Shown here: positions 24,214-36,917 of the stretch, piece by piece
How the letters are laid out: every line of letters begins with the position of its first letter
Numbering within the stretch: the stretch's first letter is position 1
NCBI GenBank assembly: GCA_900660155.1
Contig: CABFPE010000305.1
Coordinates: 72,641 to 136,640, forward strand
Length of the DNA: 64,000 nt
Source of the DNA: Hofstenia miamia
Taxonomy: Eukaryota; Xenacoelomorpha; Acoela; Hofsteniidae
Direction of reading: 5' to 3'
Notes under the pieces: model-generated
What the model was told of the DNA's origin: nothing
The model's database searches: none
The model's input: the letters and a program-made list of their open reading frames with translations, nothing else
Program-made: the position numbers and the translations under genes

Positions 24214-26431
24214 TCATAACGTGTCAGCGTAGATCTGTAACTGGTCCTGAGGAGTCATTGACAGTTCATCCACAGACATGAGTTGTGATGAGGACGACTG
24301 CGCGGAAGATTGCACGGGACGACGAACAGTATTTAAATGTGGCTGGGAACGGGTAGCACCCAGTGGCATCATTGTACCGACCTGTCCACCAGCAATAATA
24401 TTGCCTGGAGGTACCATGCTACACTGCTGCTGATATAAGTTTGTTGGGTTTTGCTGTGACGGAGTCTGTATAATTCCAGTTTGAGCAGAAGGCTGCAATC
24501 TGTTATGTGATTGCATTGGAGCACTTGGCATCATTGACTGTTGTTGAACAGGAAATTGATTTATCATGCAACCCCCTTGAGCATTGCCGGGACTAACAGT
24601 ACCAGCCTGCCTATGAACAATGGGATTCGCATTTTCTGGGTGGTACATGGCATTTTGCTGTGTATACTGTTGTCCAATAGCACCTTGCATACCATGTTGC
24701 TGATATGCATTTGACATCTGATATTGAGGCACCTGTTGTTGTTGAGACCAAGCCAGTTTAGGTTGTCGAGGTGATTGCTGTTGAAGCATGGCATTCATAA
24801 CAGCTGGATTACTTTTTAAATAATTCATAAATTCTTCCTGACTCCCACCACTACTATGTTGCATTTGATGTACTAGTCTATGACCTGCATGTTGCTGAGT
24901 CATCATTCCATTGGTATTCAAATGCCCTAAATAAAGAGAAAATTCAATGCGCAAAATTAAAAAATCTACAAAAAGGAAAATTTAAAGTACATAATTAATA
25001 ATATATTCTTTCCAGCGCGTACTACCAGAATGACGAAAAAAGCGTAGACAGAATGACCTTCCGATTTCCATAGTACAGACTGGGAATCCACTTTCATTTT
25101 CTGATCTACCAGATTTTTAGTTTCGATATTTTTGGTGTCACTAACTTACCAATTGAAAATTTTAATCTTATTTTGAAAATTTGTTTTATGTTGCTAAAAA
25201 ACGATTTTGTAAAATTACGTTTTTTCATTATCCACAGCCCTGGGGTCCACTAATGAATAATGTATTAGAGTGAATAATAAAGTAGAAAATTCTAAATGAT
25301 GCTGCGAAAAAATTCCATAGATTGTCTAGTAGGGTTCTCATTGTTGGACGATTATTTTATTAGAGGCAGGGTTATTTATAATTAATGTCAATCATATATT
25401 CTAGTGTGGCATATGAATCATATTTTGTGACAATAAAATTTGATATCTCAAACCAAATGTTTTCATTGAAATACTCTTCTGATCACAAGACGTCGCTGCT
25501 TAATAGAACGTTGGGGTACAGACATACACGAAGTGGAATTAATATATACACTATATATAGGGCATATACTTTTTTTATTTTAAGTTATGAAACTTAAGCA
25601 AGTGAACGAAGGAACAGCTCAGGCACAAGTATGCAAAGTACTAGCTTGGGACGCACGATAGAAGCTGACCTATTTCTGGATTATTTTAATCCTAAATGTT
25701 CATAATCCCGAAAATTAAGCTTTTTTTATATCAGAATGATCAATTTTGCAAAAATAAAACAAGCAACGAGAACATCAAATAAGACCATATTTTCATGAAA
25801 CTATTCCTAAGCATGAGTAAGTTTTCCATTACAACATTCTAGTAAAACACAATTTTGAAATTTTCTATATACATGAACTATTTGTATAACTTTAATCACA
25901 TTTCACTTTTCCGTGAATATAAATTGGCAACATTTCAGGTTGCTTAGTTAGTATATTTTTTTATGATATTTAAATTTCATAAAGTTAGGCTAGTAGCATC
26001 ATCAATTATGTTTCAGTAAGCATTGAATAATTTTTAAGTACACAAATATATATATTTAAATATTTTTTCGCCGGTTCCATCTCTATGTTATTGACAATTT
26101 CTATTTTAAACATAATACTTAAATTCAATAACAAAATAGCGTTCTAGATTGGAATAAGCTAAGCTGTTGTAATTAGATGAAATTAAACGAAGAAACCTTG
26201 TATTGGCATCTGTATGTTCGGAGGAGTCTGATACATTGGATGCTGGCCCCAATTTCGCATATTATTAAGGTATCCAGACGACATTGTCTGTTGGCCTTGA
26301 TACATCATTGCTTGTTGGGTAGCTGATGGCTGATTGACAACGTGCTGCATTGAAGGATACTGCATAATTGAAGGGCCATGCATCTGCTGATTTGCCAACA
26401 CACGAGATTGCAAAGGATTCATCGCATGAGA
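24214..26431 (-). CDS. CBP/p300: CBP/p300 exons 23-24: NCBD-like helix and Q-rich C-terminus
   Basis: Exon 23 is rich in Gln, Met and Pro. Exon 24 contains [20 protein letters not shown], which matches the LKSNPxLMAA core of the nuclear-receptor coactivator-binding domain of CBP, then QQ-rich sequence. The protein stops at 24214-24216 after [10 protein letters not shown]. The tail is much shorter than in vertebrates. Confidence 0.9.
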
Positions 26432-29400
26432 CTAAAAATTCAGTTATTACAATAATTCAGAAACATTACGTTTTACACAACAAAACATTGAAGGGAGCTA
26501 CTTATAATAAGAAATATTTACTCGTTTAGGATCACTTGGTGCATCAGATGATTCTTCTTGAACTGGAACCGAAGACGGTCTAGATGCTTGGTAAGGTGAT
26601 GGTGTGCCTTGTAAGGAACTGTGCTGCATAGCAGCCATTCTTCTTCTAACCTGCATATCACTGGTATGCCTTTGACGGGCACGGAAGACGCCGCAATAAA
26701 CAACGGGGCATTGATTTGTAGGTGCTTGGCATTGCCGAGCGTGACTGAGAAACAATGTCATAAACTTCTTACAAGTTTGACATTTCCCTTTACAATTTTC
26801 GACATGCGCTTGAGCTTTTTTCAAAAAAGCGCAATATGATGTTTTGCAGTTAGCATCACGACAGCGAGCAGCATGCACCAATGATTTAAGAACAATTCGT
26901 ATTTTGGCGACTTTTTGTTCACTACTACTAGTGAGGAAATTACCCTCACTCTGAGCAGAACCAGTTTCTAACTCCAATTTATGCTCATGATTTGTTGTTC
27001 GATTGCACGCCTCGCATAGAGAAATTTCGTCACACTGCGAACACCTAAAATCAGTGTTGACATATATTCAGCAAATAATGTGTACAAATTCTGATTGATA
27101 CAGACTTTACAGAATATTGAATTGAAGTCAGAGTAAATATTACTGTTACGACAGAATGGACATTTGAATGAACCTTATTCAATCAGATGAATATTTACAG
27201 TATCTAAAGTTTTAGCATGGAAAACCACTAGTACATATTTTATTAACTAATAAATTGACGAAAAATTGAAATGTGTACTTACTTATAACGAGTGCCATCA
27301 CACTGTGCTTTACAGTTAGAACATCTTTCACCAGCCTGCTGATGAAGTTCATATAATAAACAAAGACTGGAATACATTGCTCGCCGCAACGAAGAAAATT
27401 CCCAAAAACGTTCACGAGCCATTTGGAGAAACGAATCACGGCCATCCATTAATTCCATGGTGACATTAGGATCAGGATCAGTAATTGGTTTAGCACTATC
27501 ATCACATAAGCGTATTGTGAAAAAATTCTAAAAAGAGTATCATAGCCAATGTAATTATGAATCGCAATTGTCTAAATGTTGATTTTGGACAAAATTATAT
27601 TTTCAATTATAGCTATACAACAATGTATATAAATTGATACATACAAGATTTGCAAACTATGTAATGAGACCAATCACAATGTAATGACGTAATCTAAAAG
27701 TAGTGCAATTAGTAACTTCATAGAAGTAGCCAATGAATTGTGAGTGTTCTAGAAATGAGAGAAAGCAGTCTTTGGCAGTGCTTTGCGATAAAGTTCAGCT
27801 TCAAACATCAACACAGTACGGCTTTAGCAAGCGCACAAGCTTTTAGGTGGTAAAAAGCATTTTCTGAAGACAGAGATTCTGAAGAATAATCCCGGTCAGG
27901 AAAGCCATCGTTTGTGAGAAAAGATGAAATCGTTAAATCAGAGACCTCGTTCGATCCAAACGCCGTTTAACCATCAGATTAATTGCTGAACATTCAAATT
28001 TGAATCATACAGCAGTTCATCAAGTTTTAATGAAATTTGTGCTAGTTTGTGCCAAAGAAACTCATTTTTAAACAGAAAGAAATGAAGACCTCGTAGAAAG
28101 GATTGAAATGACCAAGATTTCATTTCCAATGCTGTTACAGGGGATGAATCATAAACTTTTTAGCTTGATACTGAGACAAAATCAGTCAGGAATGGCTCAC
28201 CTCAGTCTCTCTCCGACCCAAAAATGCGAGAATGAGCAAATCAAAATTCAAGACCATACTAATTTGTTTTTAACAGTAAAGGCATTATCCATAACGAATT
28301 TGCACTTGTTCGTGAGGCCGACCATGAAAGACAACTGGAGGTTGCATCATGACAACGCGCCTTCTCACACTGCACATTCCATTAGGACATAGCAGTTATA
28401 CTACAATCCTATATTCTGAAAATTTCAGTCCCTGCGAGTATTTTCTATTCCCAAAAGTGAAAATTCATCTCAAGGGGCGTCCTTAGGACTAATTTAACTA
28501 TTTTAGACGTATTTGAAAACTATGTAGTGACTATTTTGTGGATTTTTGTCAACTATTTTCATATTCTTCGTCATTACTAAATGTACTGACCTTGTATATG
28601 TAATTAAATCATAAAAAGGTTGAAATTTAAGTACTGATATACAAAATTATTGCAACTCATGTAACAGATGAGTTATTTGCTAAATGGGGATATATTGCTA
28701 AACCATTTCCTACATTTGTGATTACTTATACATTTAAATGCCAGGAAAACAGAAATTCATTGTATGTCAATACTTTTATCGCGTACAACAGAAATTCAAT
28801 GTCTACTGTGATAATTCAACAATTTTGGATATTGCTAGCAAATTTCAAGTCAATAAACTAACTAATATAATTTAAAAGAACATCAATTTAAGGAAGAAAA
28901 ATGAAACAAATAAATAAATTATATAAAATAAATAAAATGAGAGTAAGTTAACATAATAACAATAAAATTAGTGTTAACGTTCAGTTTAAGAAATAGGCAT
29001 AAAATATGTGCTTGACAAGTTTCACAAAATTTAAACTTGTAGGAGTCAGTCACTACAGTATTTTTATCAATTTATAAAATAAGAAAATAACATTAATATG
29101 AAAAATTACCTCACGATGCTTGTCCATTGTTTGATAAATTTTTTGATTTAAATCAGATACAGTAGAGGAGGATTTTTTCAACCTCGATTTCGAAGAGCTG
29201 TTCTTAGTTTTACTTTTTTTGCTTTTCTTGCCAAGAACTTTCTTATCACTGCTATTGTTTTGAATATTGACTTCTGATTCTTCGGTTTGAGACTCAATAC
29301 TGTGCAGCTCCTCAACTTCTTGTTCTAACTCCTTAATGGATTCTTCAATACTATTCGGCCAAAAATCGCCTTCAAAATATGGCAATTCTGTTGGACAAAA

Positions 29401-32400
29401 TGAACCAGTATCAGCTCCGCCAGCTTTTACAATGTCCTAGAAGTTACTGTGAAAAAAACAAAAATATAATTCACACAATAATTTAGGGACTATAACGGAA
29501 GTTCAAAAAATAGTTCGACAAATGACATAAGTTTGCAAACCAATACATGTAGGTTGTCATAAACGAATTACGTGCAGCCTCGCGGGCCCTACACATTTTT
29601 TGCGTACCAGAGAGGTGGACAAATGGATCTATAAATGATGCATTTTAGAGGATTTTCCACATGACGGTGATTAATTCGTAAAATTAACTGATCCTTATTC
29701 ATTATTCAATCATGAATAAAATGTTTTGTTATCTTTAAACTAGTCCAGAACATAACTTTATATAAAGAAGGCATTACAAATTTTGATACAAAGCGGCTAA
29801 ATTGGGTAATCATAAATTACAATAATATTGTTAGGCTACAATTATATACAATTAAACTTTATTTTATGCACTATACATGTTATTATTTGACCTATTTATA
29901 ACGCCTTCTTCACAATGACAGTAACGCGTTGTCCGGTGGCAATATTTGTAACGCCTTTTAACTGATTTCATAACACCGAGCACACTAATAGGTTTATCGA
30001 TTCGCTCGGAAAGCGTTCGATTGATTACGCGCCAAGCATGTAATTTGGAAAAGAAGGACTACAAATCTACAATGGGAACATGTTCACTATGTTTTGTTCC
30101 AAGGAAGCTATATATAAATATGTAAATAACTTCCTCTCAGGCCCAGTTTATTACAGCCCGTGCGAAAGGCTCATCATTTCAAGTAGATTTGCTAACCTTT
30201 GCGTGTTCATTACGCTGTGCATTCTTGCACGGCTCTATTAATAACAGGCAACTTCATTATAAACAGGCAACTTTCTATGCTAACTACTATGCTTACATTC
30301 ATTGGAAATATAATTTCATTGCTAAACTTGCTGCAGAATATTAAAGAATTATTTGACGACCTCGCTGATTGGTTTATTACAAACGCGCACTATCAATTAG
30401 CGCGGCTTTCAGGAATGCACGGCTAGCAGTGCAAATTAGAAGGGCTTTAGTGAACGCATTTTGAATAACAAATACCGGGGAGTGTTGTACGGGCTGTAAT
30501 AAACTGGAACTCAATGTTGCATTTCCAAACTTGTTTACTGGTAGAATTATACATTGACATTATCTGTGGCAATTGCTATGAACGCTGCGCTAAGCAATCT
30601 TTTCTCAAACAGTATTAAAATATAATAATAAAATAAGATGGACAATTTCACAATAAAAAATATATTTCAGGGTGCACATTAGAACTTCGAGCTAAGGACC
30701 GATCTGGTAATTAACTACTGAAGGATGTGAGAAGAAAATGAACCGCATAAATAGTTCCAGCTTTCATTCATACTTAAAAGTGTCAATATATTTTGTTCCT
30801 CTAGTGGTGAAATAAAATTCACATGCAATTAATTAAAAATGATTGGTTTTTATTGGCAAGTATCCATGGAAACAAAACTAAAACGCGTACTGGTAGCTGA
30901 AAAGAAAATCCAAAGGTAACAGACTTTACAAGAATCGAAATTTTATCTTTTCTCATGCACCGATAATCCCATGAGAGATATCATTCAGAATGCCTACCAT
31001 GCACTATGAAATATTGTACATTTTCTTGACATGACAATGGATGTTTTGTGGATCAGAAGCAGTACATTTTGAAAATTCGCATTCTAACTAAAGTGAATGA
31101 CATTGAATTGCTGAAGAGCTGTAGGTTCACTCGTGACTCGCTTTTTTTTGTTCAAGAAAAAGAAGCAACAGTTCCACTTCTCAATAATAAACACAAAAAC
31201 GGAAGTGTCCAATGAGACATAACAAGGGGCAAGCTATTTTTACTATAACATAACAAAAGTTGATATGCATTTAGCTGGCTACAGAATTCAACACCGATCA
31301 TATACATCAAATAGTACGCAATAATCGAAAGGCATATTTAAAACAGCTAAGTTTGGATTTGGTAATTGAAAACATTGCTATGAATCAATTTTAAAAGTTG
31401 TCATGACAGTTACCAGTGGCTTGGATATATTCCAATGAATGTCACATGCAATGTTCCTATTCGATGTAATTAATGCACAAACCAAATAGAGTTGTGATGT
31501 TTGCTCAAAAGCGATTTGTCCCATTCATCATGGTTATCAATTGCCACAAACCATGGCGAAATTTTTTCGCTAAATTGATTGATAATTACTAAATTCCCAA
31601 GATTCGATCTCTGATAAAGGATTCACTCCTTACAGAATCTTTGAGCGAAATTGATGCAAATTACAGTGAAGAGGATCGATAAATCAAGACATAAGCCACT
31701 TGAGGAGAGAATGACACTACATTTCATCAATCCTTATATAGAGGTAAATTTCCTTTAGAGGGAGAATATTTTCATCAAGTCCACACCGAATAAAACAATC
31801 ATTTATAAATTTGTTCATAATTGTCAGGTTTATAATAATTTTGGTCAAAGTGTTTAAAAACCAGATCAGATATGTTTTCTAGTAGATTTCCTATTTGGAT
31901 TGAAAAACTACAGTAATGTCGAAAAATATCTTAAAAATGTTAATCATAATTGAAATGTAAATGCTAACCTTATAGTCAATGACAACTCCTTCAGCAACGG
32001 CTTTATCTAGCATCTTTCTATACCACTCTTGCAAACGCTTTGGCTTCGGAATTTTTTGGTCGTGCGGATGGCAGTGGAATACATAATCATCGCCTTCTCC
32101 AGGAGGGCAAGCCCAAATATGAGCAGAAATGTAACCGAGATTTTTGCAGTATTCCAAATAGCCAATTAAAATTTCATGATAAAGCTTAGTTCGAAGGTGA
32201 CTTGGTTGAAAGAAATATACACTGTCCAAGTAGGAAATATAGACGCGCCTAAAATATATTTAGAAGAGATTTTAGCGAAAAAGAAACCTTTTATTTGGAT
32301 GGGGCACATCTGAATTATACTCCTGAACATGCATTCCAAAGAAACAAACATCATAACCTTCTTTCAATTCACAGAAAGCAAATATGGCTTTGCTTTTATA

Positions 32401-35400
32401 TTGAAACCGAGGAGGAAATTCGGGATATCTAAAATAATTGTAATAAATTATTTACCAAAATTATTTTCAAATTATTATTGAATTGATGCCTCTGTAATAC
32501 ATTAATTGTGCACGTCCGTAAATCGTTGTGTATAAGCCGTCACTACGTATAAGACGCACCCCAAACGTTGAAAGTTGTTTTTTTAGTTACAGGTATACAG
32601 CCTGCATAAGCCGCCTCTGCCACACTGATTTTATCTTTGTCCATATACGTATTCCCAGTCACATAACTTCACAAACCTAGTGACAGGTGCTGGATATTTC
32701 CTAGCGTTATTTTTTGAATAAATTATTTTCAGCAATTGCGGATTCTAAGGCTACGGTTAGACTACGTGATTGGTAGCAAGCAAAATTACTTAAACACGTC
32801 ACATCGCTAATTATCTCAGTGGTTAGACGTGCGATTTTTCAAAATGTGACAGATCATGCGTGATCAATCACATAGTCTAACCGTGGCCTAAAGATTTTTT
32901 AACCCTGGACGTATTGAGCAGCTTAGAGATACTATTGTTAGACTGCCTGTATAAGACGCACAGCAAACAAACACAATTTGAGGGTAATAGGTGCGGCTTT
33001 ATGATTTGCAAAACTTAAAGACAATATTGTTTTAAGCTATTCTGCGTGTTAAAAGGTCATTTGATACAGTTTGATTTGCTATACTACTTTATGAACATAA
33101 AATGATAGCAGTGCTCACAAAGCGGACAGCATTAAAGCTCAATAACTAAATGAAATTTAAAAGAGTTTTTATTTTAACGCATTCTTTTGTAATGAATCGA
33201 AAATGTACATCAAGGGAGCAGATTTTGATCTTGTATTGTGAGATCTCTGACATAAAAGTATTCGAGTTTTTTCACTAAGAAAAATATTGCACATTATGTG
33301 GAATCTGTTACAGTGAATTTGTTCAAGACAATAATACAACCAAATGTCTGAAGCCCACTGATATTTAAAATAAATTTGCAACAACGTTTTATTCATATTC
33401 TATCACCTTGCAATACATTAAAATTTTCATATCACTACATATAGAATTTTCAAAAAAACATCTAACATAAACGTGATTATCTGTTAGACGCAAAATGGGC
33501 ATTTAAAAGCAATTTGCTTACTTTACATTATGATTTTTAAACTACTAAACATTCGATTTATCTACTGGTAATGTTTCCTACAAAACTTCAAAAAGATTAT
33601 ATGCACCTTTGCGCTGTAAAAGTAGCACGGAGTTTCAAAATTCGTGTTGAGTAAGCAGTGGGCATTTTAAGGCGCAGTTTATAGGTCATGTACACATTGG
33701 TAAAAGACAAAATAAACATCAGTTAATCAGGTATGGATTTTTAATCTGAAATTATGTCCATATACATTACATGAACACCAATTGATTAAACCAAACAACC
33801 TATTTTGCTAATCGAAAATACAATGTAATAAATTTCAACGCTAGATAAGAAAGTTCAACAGCGAAATTCCTAAACATGACTAAACAGGCAGACTTTAGAC
33901 ATTAAACAAGTGTTCAAACAAATATCTATACAATTTTTATTAGCATCGTTTACTAATATTGAAGAGGCAATTTTACATTATTTCTGAAAAGTACCTGTTC
34001 CGCATTCCACTTTTAACTTCTACAGTTTTGTCAGAACTGGCAAGCACCTTAATAGCGACGTTTACATGGGCAGCGTCATTATTACGAAGAAATTTGTTGA
34101 TTCGATTTTCTAGAAAAGCCGATAAATTGTTCGAAGGCAACCCTAAATATAATTGATGAAATGTATATAACTTCATTAAAAATTAGAAAATGCAAAAAAA
34201 TATCATACTGGAAGCCTGATATTTATGCTCTCTTGATTTCTTTCCTTTGGATTTTAGGCACCCTTCACATATAAAACTAAAACGATTGTTAAAAGATTAT
34301 ATTTAGTAACTTAACTAACGATTTCCAAATACAGTCAAAATGCATTGCACAAATCTGATGCCATAGTCGTCCACATTCAGTACACATTACTTGAGGCTCT
34401 CGATCCACTTTGTCATTAACAAGACATTCGAATTCGTTTTTCTGAATTTCGCTAAATGGTCTTATGAGTATTTGATAATAATGTAAATGAATGTAGTCAA
34501 ATAAATTAATGTGAATCTTTAGGATTGTTTTTTGTGATTTTTTCCATAATTACTGATGGATCCGGTCAGGTTAGTGCTGGGTAATCTGCAGGCATCGGTT
34601 AGGCAATTCTATTCTTGATTTTCAAAATATATTGATTACAATAATTGCGGTATTGCATAAATAGAAATTATGGAAAAGGGTGAAAATTTTAATAATTTTT
34701 GCCTTTCAAATTGTAGAATTACAATAAGGCGAAAATGAAACAACATGCTCTTTTTTAGCACTTAGAAATGAATGTCCAGTTTGCAACAGATGAAGCTTGT
34801 ATTTTTAGTTGGGGCAATATCCATTTTAGAAACATGAATTTCCAAATTTTTCAAACTTCAGTATGTTGAAAAGTTTTTATTTGACTCAGGAATACCTTTA
34901 AGAGCGCATTCAATGCCTTTTATAGTAATTATTATAGAAGGCGCCGGTGTATCCATAAAATGTATGTTTTGCTGACGAAAATAAACCTATTGGTTCCATT
35001 TTCGTATTCATCTTGATACAGTTTAATAAAATTCACAAACCTACTTTTGTAATTCCACCATTAAGTAACCTATGTATAAAGTAATATATTTCCTATCACG
35101 TGCGCTTATTAGAGAAAGGCTAAGCTTAGCAACTTTGCAAAAATTCTAAATTTAGGAAGAATTCCAATCGTAGCTTGCCATTATTAATGCCTAAATGCCC
35201 GTAGCACAATGTAATATTATTATTGTATAAATGTTATAAAAGAGATACAGCTATATATATATATATATNTATTTATGTGATTAGCTATTTATCTTGTGTA
35301 CTCAAAAGAGTACACTGCCGGCGATGAGGTTAATTGAAACACTTTTACATAATGACTTGTAGATCGAGTCTTGTTCTAAGCGAATATTCCAAGAGTACGT

Positions 35401-36847
35401 GCTTTGTTTTGTCAGTGCGTTATGCAATGACGCGATTAAATAATGTAAAAATATTGGCATAAATTAGTTCTGCCAATTATTTTTAAATTTAATTTGATGA
35501 CACTGGAATAACAATTCCATAAGATATTTACCTAAATTTTTACACATTTAAAGTTCGATTGTATTTCAATCAAATTCTTTGTATTCGTAAACTCTATACA
35601 ACACAAGTTTTAATGCTGATAACCAGGGAGCCTATAAATAAATTTTTGGCCAAATTAATTTTTAAAAAAGTGTTCGAAAAACCTGAAATATGTAAAGAAC
35701 TAAGTGAATTAGATTCGCATAATTAGCAAATTTTCTAAATTGGCGGTTGAAACGTTCGGACCAAAAATAGAAATTTTTTTAGGTATTTTTAATCTGGCCC
35801 ATTCAAATTTTAAAATACGATTATGCCTCTCGCTTAAAATGGTGTACTATAAAAGGATCTATCGAATGGTGCATAGCATGCCCAAATCGGACAATTATTA
35901 CGGCCTCTTTAAAAAACAGGATTTTTGCACATTTTAAGAAATTGCCATTTTAACTAATTTCACTATAATAAATGCATTTATTGCTGAAAGTTACTAGTCA
36001 ATCTATTTTAAATGAATATATTCTTGAATCGCAAGTAAATTTTTACGTGTCCACCATTTTTTATGTATATAGCAAAAGAACTTCTTGAGATATTAGACGA
36101 AGATCAAATTATATATATATATATATATATACTTATACGGGCGCTCAGTATTATGTGAAAAATACTTAGCGCCCGCTGGCCCGAAATTCCATAGTACTTA
36201 GCGCCCGCAAGCAGTTCGGCCGGTTAACGTCAAAAAAATCACAAATTGAGTATGCGTGATAGCTTTAGGAGTCACATAATAGCCACATAGCAAATTTGAG
36301 CTCAAGGGAAGCAATTCTCAAAAAATATATAAAAATGAAAAAAAATAAAAAATATTCCTGAAAAATTTTGATTTATTGTCATTTTAACAGTTATGAATTC
36401 GTCTTAGAAGTAATTTTTACATTTCTAAAAAATTTGGGCGTTGTTCAATACTTGATATTGTTTTAAATTGATATTGGCAGTTTTTCCTTGTAAAAATGAA
36501 GTCCGCTTCCGGCCATGTCAAAAAAGGGCATATATAAAAATTGAGGAGAAATTTGAATTCACAATGCTAAAACTAACCCAATTGCACAAAATCATAGCTA
36601 TAGTGTTCATCACTGTAAAAATAATTTGATCAGTTAGGTGTCCGAGAACGTTTGATCGCTACTGTATATACAATTAAAAACACCCAATGTCTTAACTTTT
36701 GAGAAATAACAGAATAAAACTATGGGTTTTTTATTAAATGGAAACCTAGCTGATTAATATAGTTGTAACTATACAGATTTTGTATTTGATAAGCGATATA
36801 TATATATATATATATGCATATATACATATATATATATACATATATAC

Positions 36848-36917
<70 letters not shown>

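Noticed and set aside
30199-30426. 75-codon plus-strand frame in a CBP/p300 intron
   Set aside because: Lies inside the inverted-repeat element at 30143-30507 and has no recognised features.
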